Below the pieces are notes generated by a model. That model was not told where the DNA came from. It was given only the letters and a program-made list of their open reading frames with translations, and did no database searches. From Pegea sp. RAD2-039 (taxonomy: Eukaryota > Chordata > Thaliacea > Salpida > Salpidae), in NCBI GenBank assembly GCA_034620365.1, contig JAQGEQ010000258.1, forward strand, positions 496,001-560,000: a stretch of DNA of 64,000 nt, given 5' to 3'. Of the stretch, positions 13,001 through 27,200 are shown piece by piece. Positions within the stretch are counted from its first letter, which is position 1, and each line of letters starts with the position of its first letter. A program made the position numbers and the translations under genes.

Positions 13001-15460
13001 AACATAAAAGATTATATAAAAATATAAAAAAACTATATACAAACCATGAAATATATTTGTGTATAGCTGTAAGTTATAACAGAGGTACAAATTTAATTAG
13101 ATTATTTGACCTTTATAAACTTTTTTGTTTTGTTAAACTAGATTTTTTTAATTAATATACTTATAAAAGCATAAGACAGAATACTCTATAATAAGTTTTG
13201 GTATAAATCCAAAATTTAGATTTTAATCATTTAACGAAAAATTAAGTTGCCTTAAGTAATATATTATAAAGTGTTAAAGATAGTTAGTGACTTTTATAAA
13301 CAGTAACTGCGTACAAGTGACCCTTAAGTTATTTTTAATATAGAATCAAGCAACATCAAACAAGTTTGTTTCTAAATAATTCTACAACAGCTGAAAACGT
13401 GACTGATTTTGAAAAAACCAAAAAACAAGACTTTAATTTTCATAAAAATATAACATCTTTTTTTCTTTGTTAAGCATTGAAGGTAGATTGATAACTAGTT
13501 CTGAATTGATGTTGCATACTAAACTGGAATAGAAATGCAAAATTTTTTTATATTTTATTAAACCTTCATTAGAAAACTATCGCTTTTGCATAACTTTAAT
13601 ATGCTGTTGCATTTTATTGTTATTTTTATCTATCAACAATATTTAATATCTATAAAAAAGAAAATACTTTAGTTAAAACTTACTATGAAAAATTATAACA
13701 TTATTAGTGATTGATTTTATTAAATCAAACTTAGTAAAACAAAATAATTTCACTTCAAGTATAACTCTTGTTTAGTTATATACGATTACTGAAATGGAAA
13801 AAGTTAAGCCTATGCCAAACAGCTTACCAAAAAGCAATAATGAAGCAAACGTATTTTCAAGATAACCCAACTTATCTAAAATCTGAGTAATTTTAATCTG
13901 GTGAATTTATAATAGCTCTTAAATTACCGTAATTGGGAATTAAAAAAACCAATAAGGTTGCTTTAGAAAATTTAACTGCCATATATATAGTCTTACTTTA
14001 TAAACTACTATCAATTTGTGCTTTTAGGTCATTTCAAATTTAAATATCTTTTTATATTTTTTAATTATCAAGCTTAAGGCTAATAAAGTGTTTCATTTTA
14101 AGTTTTGCAAAAATTATAAATAACAACTTTATCTCAACTATTTCTTAACCAAAAGTTGTCAAAGATATCATGATGTAGATAATCTTAAAAAATGGGTTTT
14201 AAAAAAGTATGATAGACAGAACAATAAAATAGAGTTTTTTTTCAATTAAACAGCAAAAAATATTTGTGAGTTACAGTTAAACTTTAAAAATGTATTTGCA
14301 AATACTCTACATTTTTAAATATGAACAATCATTTTAAGTTTTATTAGGATTATTATATTTGGAATTACAAGCTTTAAAATTTAGTATCATTTAACAGTTA
14401 TTTTTAGTTACAAAAGAATATAACTTAACTTAAAAAATAAATTGACTTTAAAGTAATTAGGATATTTTTGTATTTTATATAACATCAACTGGCAATAAGT
14501 ATAAATTTAATCATAAATACCTTTAGTTGACATTGACTGCATATAAAATGATGTTTTCCAAAAAATAGCTGACATAGAAACACTAAAATTTTCATTAATC
14601 ATTTTGTCTGTAATAACTATAATAATGATAATTAATGTAACAGAAAAAATATAAAATTGATAAAATTGAAAATTCATAATTACAACTTCAGCACAATCTA
14701 CATAATGATAATTTTTTTAGAAAATAGTTTTGTTATTAATTCATGATTGTGTACATAACATAGTATAGTTTTATGTGTTTAAGTAAAAACGGTTTAAAAT
14801 AATCTTTATTTACTCACTGAGTATATATTTGGTTTATTTACATATAACTAAGTTTTTATAGAAACTTCAATCATTTGTTACAGATTATAGTATTTTTAAA
14901 ATGTCTTATTGCTACATGAATAATTATGAAAATTGTTTCATACATTTGTTTAATTCTGCTTATATTTATGGTAGTTGTAGTATATATAGATTGAAAATAA
15001 TTCTACCTTATAAATAAAATCTTCGATCTTCTATCAAAAGTTTTCTTTATTTTTTACATTGTTTATTTTAAGTTTGATTTTCTTAATCATATATTGTCTA
15101 GATATTCACCAGTTATAACCTAAATTTTAAGAATATCACAAGATTTAAGTAAAACTTTCAAAAATTATAATTACATTTGTTCATGTTAAATAATGAAATG
15201 AATAATAAACGCCTTAGCTCTAAAAAGTTTTGATGTTTTGAGAAGGAATCAGTAAACATAATAGCTATCACGAATGCTGAAGAAGAAGGTTGTATCAAAT
15301 CTAATCCCATATACTGCTAACATTTTGTTCATGTTGTTTGAACGTTGAGTTGAACATTTTAGGTTTTTTGCAAAAAAAAATATTTGGTATATTAATATTT
15401 TATATAAAGCACACACTTTTTTTGATTTTAATGCTTTGTAAATAATGTGTTCCATCAAAA
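10050..15460. other. AT-rich intergenic DNA with one small GC-richer patch
   Basis: Long stretch without protein-like frames, tRNA or repeats that I can recognise. The only compositional oddity is about 11460-11530, where G+C rises locally around CTGGGTCGGGTCGCAG. This may be a fragment of an old insertion. A second mild patch is at about 12375-12415. Confidence 0.5.
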
Positions 15461-15464
15461 ATAC

Positions 15465-15820
15465 TTGCCTTGGTGGCCGGTCTGGTGGTCAGAAACTAAT
15501 CCACTAATTCATCAATCTGACATTGATGGTAAAGTAAAGCTTTTGAACATTTCATAAGAAAGATGACTATACCAGTCTGTAGGTAAGCGTTCTTATCTGT
15601 AAAATTAGTTAATCTGATTTGGATTACACGTAGAGCAGAAAAATATGACATCTAATTGGTACTACTAAAGAAAATGATACTAAAGTAAGAGGTACTGCTA
15701 TAAAAAGAGAAAATACTACTTTCATTTAAATATCTAGTTCAAACATTAATAAGCATAGACATGCATTTAATGTTCTCTTCAGGCACCCTCCTTTGCATTT
15801 ACTTAAATAAATAAACAAAT
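15465..15820 (+). mobile_element. Eroded SINE-like element with a LINE-type 3' tail
   Basis: The right end (about 15771-15816) carries TTCTCTTCAGGCACCCTCC followed by an A/T-rich tail with TAAATAAATAAAC. This is a diverged version of the 3' end shared exactly by the copies at 39671 and 63418. Upstream are GC-richer stretches (about 15470-15500) and an A-box-like TAGGTAAGCG with a B-box-like GATTTGGATTAC further on (about 15580-15630), both weak. There is no reading frame. It may be a SINE that shares a 3' end with the local LINE, or a short old LINE fragment joined to another repeat. Confidence 0.4.
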
Positions 15821-17041
15821 TTGTATAATACTTTAATTTTGAGGTGTTGTAGTGCCAATGTTACATTGCAGCAACTGTATGTTGTCGAAAACTGCTGTTA
15901 TTAATTTTTGTGGTTAAGTGTGGGTTTAGTGTAAATAAGAAATTATTGAGGTTGTTGTTAAGTTTAGCTAAAATCAAATGTAATTGATGCGGGTTTTCTA
16001 AAATACTAATAAAATTAACTTAAGTTTATAGCTGTTTAAATAAGTATTGTAAATAATTTTTAGCCATTTCATTTGTGTTTTTGTAGTAAAGTTATAAATT
16101 TTGGAAGTTAGATAAAGTTATAAAAACATCTTTAAATATTTGTACTTTAATTTTCTTTTTGTTTGTTATTATTCAGTAGTTTTTTGATTTTAAAATAAGA
16201 ATTTTTTATCATCGAAGTTGTCAATAGACAAAATGAAACTTTCCATTTCTTAGATCAATTTTTTTAGTAAATATTACAAACATCTCAAGTGAGTCAATTA
16301 AAAGTTTGTTAAAGTTTAGTTAATGCTATAAACACACTTAGTTCAAGTTAAAAAGTATTTCACGAATCAAAATATCAAGGAACATGAAAGAGAACTTAAA
16401 GTCGAAATCTTATTTGAAATATAACTAGAAAATAACATGATACTTATACTAGATTCGACCAATTCAAGTTTGTTTTACAGTTAGCTTACACGTTCGATTG
16501 TTGGTATTTTATTATTGGTAACAATATCTGTATAAATTAAAGTTAGTAAATTCTATTTAAAAAATATTAGTTTATACCAAAATAGACAAATTATCTTCTA
16601 AAGCAAAGTTTTCATGGTTGTATCTAAAAAATTGATACATAAATACAATTCATAAGATTCTTTCACCTTAGTAAAATTAATTAAAAATAATACTAAACCA
16701 TTTTTTTTTGTTAAGAATTAACTTATTGTCTTCACAATCAAGACACGAAATTGATTGATAGCTTGTTTGCTAGATAAAAATGAGTCTCTATCGAAAATGC
16801 TCTTAAAATATGTTAAAACTGTTTTTTGTAAACTCAAAGTTTTATTTTAAGCGTAGTTAAAATTTCAAGTATTTAATTATACTGCAAATAAGTTCAATCA
16901 AGCTTTTCCGATTGATTTAATGTAGTAACTGAAACTTTAACAGTTTTTGTATGCTTTTAAAAATTACTAGCTTTTTATACAAATTAGTTTTAGGAACTTT
17001 ATAAAGTTCAAAGTAAATAAAACATGAAATAAATTGACAAA

Positions 17042-17111
17042 AAAACAATTGTTTTGTTTATAAACAATCAATCAACTTTTACTAATGAAAAGTTTTTCAT
17101 TAGTAAAAGTT
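17042..17111. repeat. Cluster of three perfect palindromes
   Basis: Three adjacent dyad symmetries lie in 70 bp. 17042-17055 is AAAACAATTGTTTT, perfect. 17054-17067 is TTGTTTATAAACAA, perfect and overlapping the first. 17074-17091 and 17094-17111 are 18-nt arms that are exact reverse complements around a 2-nt GT centre. The longest could form a stable hairpin or cruciform. Function unknown; short inverted repeats are common in AT-rich DNA, but an 18-bp perfect arm is much longer than most here. Confidence 0.9.
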
Positions 17112-18595
17112 TTTAACTTTAAGTGTATTTTAAACTTTCATCACTTAGAAAATATTTAAAAAAACAGAAAGACATTTCGTTTAATGTAACAAAGTCTGTA
17201 AGTAGCTATTTAAAAACTATATTTAAAAATCTACTTTAAGAGTAGCTTCTGTAAAGTATTTTACAAGCATGAAAGAAATAAAATATATAAAATAGGCCTG
17301 CATTTAAATATTTAAATCATTAATTATAAAGCAGTTGGAACTATTACATGATTGCATGCTGTTGATAACTTGGGAATACTGTTTAATTATCAGTTAAATA
17401 TTTTACCACTGATAACTGACATTTCTGTTTCACCGCAAAATGTTAAGTATTACAACATGATAAGTAAAGCCTATAAGTTTTGTTTGTTTTTGATAAAATA
17501 AATTAAAAATTGTTCATTTAGAAATTAACCAAAACTTTTAGTATAAACCGATATCAACGTCTAAAGTAACTAGGCATAAGAACTCTTTTTTTATTAAAAG
17601 TTTTATTACCTTCATCGAGCTCAAAAATATATAATTTCATAAACATGTATTTAATAAAACAATTTTATGATTCTTCACAAGAAACTGAAGACTATTATGC
17701 AACAACGAAGCAGAATTTTTTCTTCAAGTAGCATCATGAAAAAAGCGTTTGTTATTTATCAAGTTGGTGATTAGGGGTTCTTTCAATTTATTTAAAAAAC
17801 GAAATAATTTCTTGAACGTTTTACAAAACTCGAAATAAAAAAATTTGATAATTTATGCTTAAAGACATTTTCTGGTTTTTGATTTACCAAAGAATGAGTC
17901 AAACTTGGATACATGTTAAAATGTTTTTCAAGTTTGAGCTTAATTATGTTTTAGGAAGTACAAAAAAGGGAGTAGTTGATTTGCTTCCCGTAAAAGCGTC
18001 ATCTCTTACTTTTAATTCTTTTATATATTCTCTATAACCCTAAAAGTTTTATCGAGTAAGATTTCCGAATTACATACAAATCTGAATAATTATAAATTAA
18101 ATTATAAAATCTGATTTTCAATGAGAAGAAAATCGAAGTATTTTGTCTCTTGTACATACAAATAAAATTAAACTAATTTTTAATTCATTTGTTTATTAAA
18201 CGTGTTATGATATCAAGTGTAGTCTTGTTAGCTTTTTAGTCCACAGAAATAAATATATAATCAAAAGGAAGATTTTTTTATTTGTCAATTTATTACTTAC
18301 TATAAAATGACAATCTTAGTTTAAGCATATATAGATAAAAAAATTAAATTTTTAAAACGGATCGAAAATTTTTAAAAGATATATTCTATAAGTGTTTTGG
18401 TCAACTTAATATAAATTAATTTTTGTGACAGTGTAGTTTTATCTTGTCACTAAAATAGTTATTAAATGTACCATTTGATTAACGATAGAGCAAAAATGAT
18501 TTTAAACCACAGAAATTGTACTTTTAATAATTATATTTTTTAGTAAATGTCAAAAAACAACTTTTATATGAATATCTAACTACATTGCAAACTTT

Positions 18596-18609
18596 AGTGA
18601 TATATCACT
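18596..18609. repeat. 14-bp perfect palindrome
   Basis: AGTGATATATCACT is its own reverse complement. It stands alone in AT-rich intergenic DNA. Chance is a reasonable explanation. Confidence 0.8.
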
Positions 18610-19506
18610 GCATTTAGAGCATGCAATTAAACTCTTTAAATGCCTAGAGGTATATATGCTAAACTTAAAAACATTGGGCATATGGTTCAATAAAAATAGC
18701 TAGTATTTAGTCCTTTAAAATTAATTTTAATTTAACTAAAAATTTATTGAAACAAGTACTCTGACTCAAATTCTTAATTTTATTCTTAAATTTTGCGTTT
18801 GTTTAAGGTTACTATTGAATTACAGTTTTTCATTTTAATCTTTCTTACTTAAATAACTTTGCTGATTAAAAATAGGAACATATTACAACCTTGTTTAGAT
18901 TACATATGTAAAATAAAGATAAGTTTCAAATATTTAATAACTATAAAAGATGTGATTTGTATTTTATCTACAAGAATTTCAAAATTTCCATTTAATTTTC
19001 ATTTTCACTTATTATAAATAATTTCTCCTATAACTACATTTTTTGTTATTTAATAAAGTACGTAAAAATAAAGATTAATAATAGTGATATTCAAAAAACA
19101 ACATTTTTTTCATAAAAGTCCAAATAATATAGATGAGGTAAATACAAGTATCGATTACCTGTTAAAATTAAAGTAATAAAATTGTGCAAACTTATTAACA
19201 AGTCTTATAATCGACTATTTTTGTATGCAAAAGTGTTTATATGTAATATTTATATGTTTACATACATCAAAGACACTATATAGCTTTGTCGAAAACATTC
19301 ATAAAATGAAAATTATTAATTAATTTTATATACAAATATATGTTATACTTTCATAGTTACTGCACCAAAAATATCGATATGATAATATCAGAACAACTTG
19401 TCTTAATGTTGATAAACATTATTAGAAAAATGAGAGTCAAAAATTTAAGATATCATAAGTCTTTAGAGATAAAAATGAATGCAAAAGAATGAATATTATC
19501 CAAAAT

Positions 19507-19560
19507 AAATGAAAATGAAAGCAAGGATTATCAAATTAATATCTGCTTTCACTTTCATTT
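19507..19560. repeat. Inverted repeat with 17-nt arms
   Basis: The left arm 19507-19523 and the right arm 19544-19560 are reverse complements with one mismatch, separated by 20 nt. The purine-rich left arm has a GAAAATGAAAGCA core. No transposon-like target duplication is evident. Confidence 0.75.
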
Positions 19561-21039
19561 AGCTTAGATAACATGAGTATATATATATTAAATCAATAAG
19601 CATATTGATATATATAATATTAGCCAACCGTATAATGATTATTTAAAACTTTCCTATAAATTTGATAAATATTATATTCAAATATTTAAATTTTATTCAC
19701 TTAAATTATTTCCTATAAAATTTTCTAGTTAGCTTGAAAAGTATTCAGCGAACTCTTTTTTTTTAGATAAAGTTAAAATTATAATCTGATTTAAGGTCGT
19801 CGCTTTTATAATAAATCAAAGTTCTTGCCAGGTTAATACAACTGTACAATAATGCTTAGTGAGTTTAAGTGTCTTTTAATTTTGGGTATTAAGTTTTGTA
19901 GATAAACTGCTAAGACAAAAATCAAACACAAAATGTAATTTTATCTTGATGTTTAGTTTTGGTGAGCTTAGAGTAATTTGTTCTTACATAAAACACTGTC
20001 AATAGTTAATGGATTTCTCAATCAAGCAGATATTACATTATCTACCGTATAAATGTCTTGCTTATTTTTGGGAGTATCTTCGGAAAATGATTTTGTTTAA
20101 TGTGTTAGGGTCATGATAAATTTAAATGATATTTAAGTATGAATTTTACGAATGAGAAAAACGATTCTTGTAAACTACAAAGTTGTAATTAACTATTGAT
20201 GCAGCAGAATATTTCAAGATTCTTTGTCAGAAGCTGTACATACTGTTACAGATTTAATCTGTTTTTAGAAATAGTATAAAAGAATTTGTTGAACTGCAAT
20301 TAAAAAAATTGTTTTAATCTCAAAATATTTTTAAACCACACTAAATTTCAAATAATGAATTCTACTCTTAAACCTTCGTTGTGATTTTTAACAGTTTTGT
20401 GGTAAATAAATTAATTCTGATTTCATTTTCAAATATCAGCATTTTGTTGCAATGCAATTGCAGACTAATGGATTATTTTACATTAATTATCTTTAATTAT
20501 TACATTTTAGAAAAGATTATTCCTAATTTTATTTATTTTTCTACTTTTAAAAGTTCTTTAAACATTTTAAGTCATCACAAGAATATTTAAAGTATAGCAT
20601 ACATAGAGCCTTCTATCTAATTGATAGTAAAAAAATGTTATTTGGAAATTTTTTTGCGTAAATTAAAACATTAATTAACACAAAAGAGATTACATTTAAA
20701 GATATTCAAAAGATTGCGCTGAATGTTCAAAGAACATAATTGAATGTATAAATATTCAAACTTTTAGCTAATGAGTGTTTTATGACTTTAGGTTTTAGTA
20801 GACTATTAAATTTTACTCACTATTGGAAAACACTTAGATTATTTAGTTACTAACCGAAGTAGTTATTTATTAGTTACTATAAATATGATGTTTAAGAAGA
20901 TTAGAAATTGAGTATTATCAAGTTATCTACAGTTATTTCAATTAATAAGACTTTGAAAGAATCAAACAATTTTTTAACTAATAAAACTGTAAATTTAAAA
21001 TTGCCCCGGGTGGTAGCAAACAAAATATTCTTTAGAATT

Positions 21040-21251
21040 TCGTTCTATCAGTAGTACAACAAGAAGCAAAAACGCGAAGAAAGTTTTTACATGAATTTCT
21101 TTTTATGTAAGTTCGTCAAAGCTTTTTCTTTGAACAGTCTCTCTCTAACGTGAGACTTTCTTTTTTAGACAAAGTTTCACAAACTTTCAAACAGTTGCTG
21201 GCTAGTTTCAATTGATCAGCAAGGAGTTAACAGCTAACTGGATGAGTTTGT
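21040..21251 (+). promoter_or_regulatory. Probable 5' leader of grainyhead with a mini-intron and uORFs
   Basis: Just upstream of the grainyhead start, 21107-21168 has the form of a 62-nt intron: donor GTAAGT and acceptor CTTTTTTAG. An ATG at 21091 would read across that splice as a uORF of about 20 codons ending before the main start. A second ATG at 21242 opens a 12-codon frame that ends at TGA 21278-21280, overlapping the main start at 21252 out of frame. This arrangement would be expected to lower initiation at the main ATG. The splice and uORFs are inferred from sequence only. Confidence 0.45.
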
Positions 21252-24200
21252 ATGATGCGTGCGCGCAGCACTGCTTCTGAAGACATTAAACTCAAATCAG
21301 AGTTGACTTTAAGAAACGTTGTATCTGATAAACTTCTACCTATCACTTTACAAAAAGAAAACAGGCAAAAAGACAGTTGTTTGTTGAAGTCCAACGACGA
21401 CGACGAAACTTGGAAAGCTTATTTGGAAAATCCATTCACAACTGCCATTATGTCCATGCAAGGTGATGAAGAGTCAGCCACTGCACTAGGAATCCTCTAT
21501 GACTATTATAAGGTAATTTATTTTAGTTTCATCAATATTCTAAAGCAAGTTGTTTTTTTGAATTATTCTGTTTGTTTATTGCGTTATATAGAAAGATTAC
21601 TCAAATTTTTGATCTGATTTTTATCCAATAAAATGGTGAATTTTAACACAATTATTAATGTATTCTTCTTAATAAGTTTAATTGTTAATCATTATTATAG
21701 AAATATGCGTAGCTATCAAAACATGAAATTACTGTTCATGCTTTCAGTTTAAAAGTGACGTTTTATAAGATAAGATAACTTGCAACTAATATCCCTAATT
21801 TCAGTATACGTTAATTTACTGTAAAAGTTTTTTAATTAAGAAATTTGCTATAACGACATTTTTTGTTTCATTTTTCCTTTAAATACTTTTAGGAAGTTAA
21901 TGAGAAAAAATTTAATTTTCAAGATCTTGTATAAATTTCATAATGATAAAAAGTATAAAACTAATAAAAGTGATTTACATAGCTTCGCTAAGAAATATTT
22001 AACTTGATTGTAGATTAATCATTTTCATCATAAAAAATTTCAATGATAAAAATACTACAAATGTTTTTCTAATTCTTAAACTTATACGACCACTTTTATA
22101 CTACAAAGTAGCTTGCCATCTTATTTTTATTTAAAAAATACGAAATGTAGTTTAGCAATTTTAAGGATAATTACAAAAAGATGATTGATATGTAAAAAGA
22201 AATAATTTGAGGTCATACAATTTTTTACAACACCTTAATAAATCTTTATATTATTTTTTTGATTACTGATACAGTTTCTAAATATTTACAAATATTTGTG
22301 TAAAGTTTTTTTCAAACTAACAAACAACATATTTATAAATAAATAGGTATCTGACAAAGGAAATTTAACAGGCTTCACTAAAAGTTTTATTAAAACGATG
22401 AAGATTTTATAACAGACATATTTACTCATTTGCAACCAAAATCAAAAGCAAATCTGTTGACGGGTGATATCAAATACAAGATATCCATTATTCATACGTT
22501 TTAACTCTTTATAGAGCCTGGGGGCATTTAAACAGTGAGCAAGTAGTTTATTTGCTGCTCAAGCATATAACTTCATCATAATTATTTCAATATAATGAAA
22601 CTTCTGAGACAATCTTATTCACTGCATCAGAACAAGTTGTGAGCTGCTATAGCTTCTAACAATCAATTGATATCAAACGATGAAAGAGGGATACTGAATT
22701 GCCTTTTGACTTATATAACACTACAAAAACCAGTAGATGTAAGATTGAAATTTGATAAGAATTTATTCTATTCATTTAAATAACAGTTTATCTAAACTAT
22801 AATTATTATTACGATGAAGGTAGTAGATAACATACAGCTAGTTAATTTAGAAAATTCAATCTATATCATTTTCTACTCGTGAACAGCAAACTATTAAATG
22901 AAATCTGAATTTGATGTATTGTAGGAATCAACTAAAGAAATCATATTTAGATTGATAAAATTCAGTAATTTAAAAATACAAAGTTATTTTAGATGTGCTT
23001 TGCAAGAAATTCTTTTTTGGTTAATTAACACAAAAGAAGTTTTAATAAATTTAGCAAAGAATGTTTATTGCCCAGTGGATTTTTTAAACAATCTCAACAA
23101 AGTTGCATATCTAGAATAGACTTAATAATAAATTAATAAGACAAGAATTAATTTGAGTTTTTCAAACTTTAATTGTTATTTTGTAATAAAGCTTCACTTT
23201 TTCTCATTCAGTTCTACTTCCAAAGTTGTTTAATATACAATTTAATTAAAAATTTGGCTGAAGTATGTTCATGTAAGCACTTGTGTTATACACTTTTAGT
23301 AAAAGTTATAATGTGAAGCATAATGTTAACTTTTGCTCAGGAAAACTTTGATAAATTTGTTGAATTTATAAACAAAACAAGCATTGATAAAACCATCTTT
23401 CATTGCGTAATAAAAGTAAACCTATTTATAACATCTCTTTTGTCTGTCAAAAGGTAGAAAATTTTACTTTTACCTTATTAATTTGATTTAGATTAATTAT
23501 CTAATAATATATAGTTATCAATTTAAGTTTATATCACGTATAATGTAAATAATTAAAAAGATCTTATGTTTTGTAGGTTCCTATGGAAAAAAGAATAGTT
23601 TCTAACGTAGAACTGAATGAAAACAGCAGGTATCAGTTTTACTTTTATACTTCCTGCCAAGATCGTTTGGTTTCTTAAGATTTTTTTCAAAGCAATGTTT
23701 TTATAAATGATGTTAGAATCTAGTTTTACTCGATGTTAAGTTGAGCTCTGAGTTTCAGAGGTAACCTTAGAAAAATAATTCATTACTAAACTAAGAATTT
23801 TTTTGATATATTTATCAAAATAAAGAATATATCCCCTAAATATGGTGAACAATCATCTAAACATTATCTTTTATTTTATTTTTCTTAGAACTTTTTCTAA
23901 GTCATAAATTTAGTCTATACCTTTACTTGCCGATTTCTAAATTCTTAAATTATTTCATGATTCATAATTGACAATATTGAACTATTTAAGCTATTTGATA
24001 AATACTCAATTGTTAAGCGATCATTAAAAAAATTATAGAATTTGCAATTAGCATTTCAAATAAACTATGTACTTCTTATTATTGGATATCGTATTTCAAC
24101 CTTAAAATGATTTTATATTATTTTGGTAAAATAATTTTTAGTTGAATTACGACCAAATAATAAATTTTCTTAAGATCTATTGTTTGGTATAATTTTAAAA

Positions 24201-27200
24201 AAGTTAAAAGTAACTATGTAATTTTTTGAAATATTAAAACTTGATAATTAGGTCTAACTGCAAAGAGCAAAAGTACTTTTGTTACAAGAAAAAAACATTA
24301 TAATTAGCTTATACAAAACAAAAAGTTTTTCTCTTCCAATTTATGATTCATTTTTAATGCACTAAGAAATAATTTCAAAGTCGTTTTAACTTCTGTATTT
24401 TTTCTGTTAAATTCTGAGTGTACAATTGAGAGTTTAATAGAAGTTACAAAACAAATAAGTTACAAGAAAAAGTTCGAAAATTTGAAGCAATTTAATATCT
24501 AGAAAGATATATTCTAAAAACCATGGTGAAAATTGACCCAAAAAGTCTAAAAATAATCAAAGTGAAAATTTTCCGTAAAGTGTTACTCATCATATATTGT
24601 TTGAGGTTTTTATGAAATGAATAAGATAGTGAAGAATAGGAATTACATTTGCTGCAAAAGAGCTCGGAAATATATAATTACAAATATAATAATCAGAAGA
24701 AATTGCAGCAATTTACAAGCTCTTGAGTCGATCAACAATGTTTGTGTCGTCAGTATGAGATAATATCATTGCTTGACAAAAAATTGAATAATTGTGCGAA
24801 ATATCAAACAAGAATTTATCAAAATAAAAATCTTTGTTTGATATTTAATCAGTTCAATTTTTATAACTGTTTTATTAAAGATAATTAAGACATCTATAAA
24901 AATTGTTTTCAAAAAGGTAGACTTGACATTCATTTAACTGCACAGTATAGTTTTATAAAATACTTATTTTAAAAAAACTCGTAAAAACTAAGTCTTCAAG
25001 TTTTGCTTTATCAAATAAGATAGATGGTAAAATATAATACTTCATGTTTCTCAAAAGTTGTACTGTCTTTCTCTGTAACCTACCTATTTTAACAATTGAT
25101 TAATATTTGTATAGTTTTCTAAATAAAAACAGCAACTTGTTTATATTGCCAAATAGTTTCTCAAAGCCCACCATTTTATATTATTTTAGTTCTATTTTTT
25201 GTTATTTATTGATTCAATGTAAGACTTATATACCTTTAGGCCATTTGATGAGCATCTTCTAATAAAATTGTATTTAGTATTTTGAGTTTAGATCAATTTT
25301 TTGTCTAGACAATAAGGTATATAATAAATAGACAATCACAATCATAGGTTTTGTATATTGCAATGTATAAACTATTTTTAAAACATTTTGCACATCTGGT
25401 AAATACTGTTTGAAAGTTTTGTAAAATATTTACTAACTTATCGCAGTTTTAGGTACAAAGAAAACTCAAATCAATGTGTATCTACTCTTGAAACTAAATG
25501 CTTTCACATAAATGAAGGTAAGTTCTATTATTTTAATATCAATTTTTAAAGTAACATTTTTAAACACTGTTTAAATAAGTTTAAATATTAGAATTTTAAA
25601 TAAATTTGTTTTAGAAAAAACTATCTTTAACATTGAGTCTTTAGGCAAGCGGTTGTTATATATTTTAAGTTGAAATTTTAATATAAGATTATTTAAAAAA
25701 GTTAGTTTTAATTTATACATTTTAATTTTAAAACTAGATAATAATGAATAAAAAATGTATAAAGTATAACAAATATTTTTTTTAATTTTGATGTTATTGC
25801 TATTTTCATATCTAATTTATTTGTAGAAGCTTTCTTTTTGAAGACATATTTTAGGCACTTTTATTCTTAAGTTATTTGAATGTTTTGTATAAACATTAAT
25901 TCCTGTGGTACCTTGTCAGATATATAGCTATAGAATTACAGCTTATGTCAAACGTTTTTCTCTGAAATTTTTAACAAACTAGTCATCATATTTTTATCAA
26001 TAATTGTTATTTTCATATGTTAAATACTTTATGAAATATTTCTGTGGTTGGTTTATATGAGATATGAAATCAACGAATAGAAATTTTGAAATAACCAACG
26101 CAATATTTTGGATATAAACTTTTGAGAGAATGGAGTATGATAAATCAAACAAGTTTTTATTTTATTTAAGTTTATAAAATTTTACTGAATACTTTTTATA
26201 TTTAAAGTTAACTTTATCTCTTATACTTTAATAAAAAGAAACTTGTATAAAACGTTTCTAAAATTAGTCAGAATAAAAAAGAAGCTAAAACAAATTCTAC
26301 TGTGTACATCATTTGTTATAACTACCATACTATATATATATTATTGTAATTTAACTAAATCATCTATTATGAGAAATATTTATATTAAAAATTATCAGTC
26401 TGATAATTATATTAGCTAGTTTTAAGTAACATCAAATTTAAAAATTATTTAAAATAAATATACTTAATTTGGCTACTACATCTGTTTTGTGGCAAATAAA
26501 GATCCCAACGATTAAAGTTTAAACAAGTTCTATGCTAAAAATAAGATGCGATATCATCTGCTGTCGGCTAACAATCTAATGTAATTCAATGAAAAAGCAA
26601 GTTGTCAGAAAAGTCTGTTTAGAATTTTTCAACTAAATTTTAGCCGAAAGATAAATACACGTTTTCAGGATAAATCTAATTTTGCGTAATGAGAGTTTTA
26701 ATCTTCTCTTAGTAAAAAAGTGAAGATTAATCCTAAACTATTATAACTAGAGTAGTCTTAATATAAATGATTGCTTGTATTTTTTACCAGAAGATAAATA
26801 CAATACACTTGATTGAAACTTCTTCAATTTTTGAAATTAATTGAAACTATATTTTTAAAAAATTAAAAGTTAACTTAATTATGAGAAGAACTCAAGATAT
26901 GAAAAAATAAATATATGTTTATTGGGTTTATTTCTTAAACTAGTAGATCTTAATCTTAATATAAAACTTGTTTAAAAATAACTCTTTGTTTTAAAGTTTA
27001 AAAAGCGCCCAAAAAGTGACGAATTTAATTGCTGACAAAATATAGTACAATTATGGTCACTTATATAGGCATTAGAAATCGAATAACTCATATTTTAAAG
27101 CTTTAAATAATATTAGAGTTAAAAACTTGTTGATATATCATTAAGATTTGAAAAGTAAACTAGTCCTCTTAGAATCGGAAATGAAGTTGAATAATAGATT

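Larger units (their letters stand above)
15821..21000. other. AT-rich intergenic DNA with several palindromes
   Basis: No gene is recognised. Frames at 17855-18037 and 20381-20590 have noise-like composition. The stretch contains perfect or near-perfect inverted repeats at 17042-17111, 18596-18609 and 19507-19560, listed separately. Confidence 0.5.

Noticed and set aside
15249..15458. 69-codon minus frame
   Set aside because: No motif, no exon-like borders, composition like noise.
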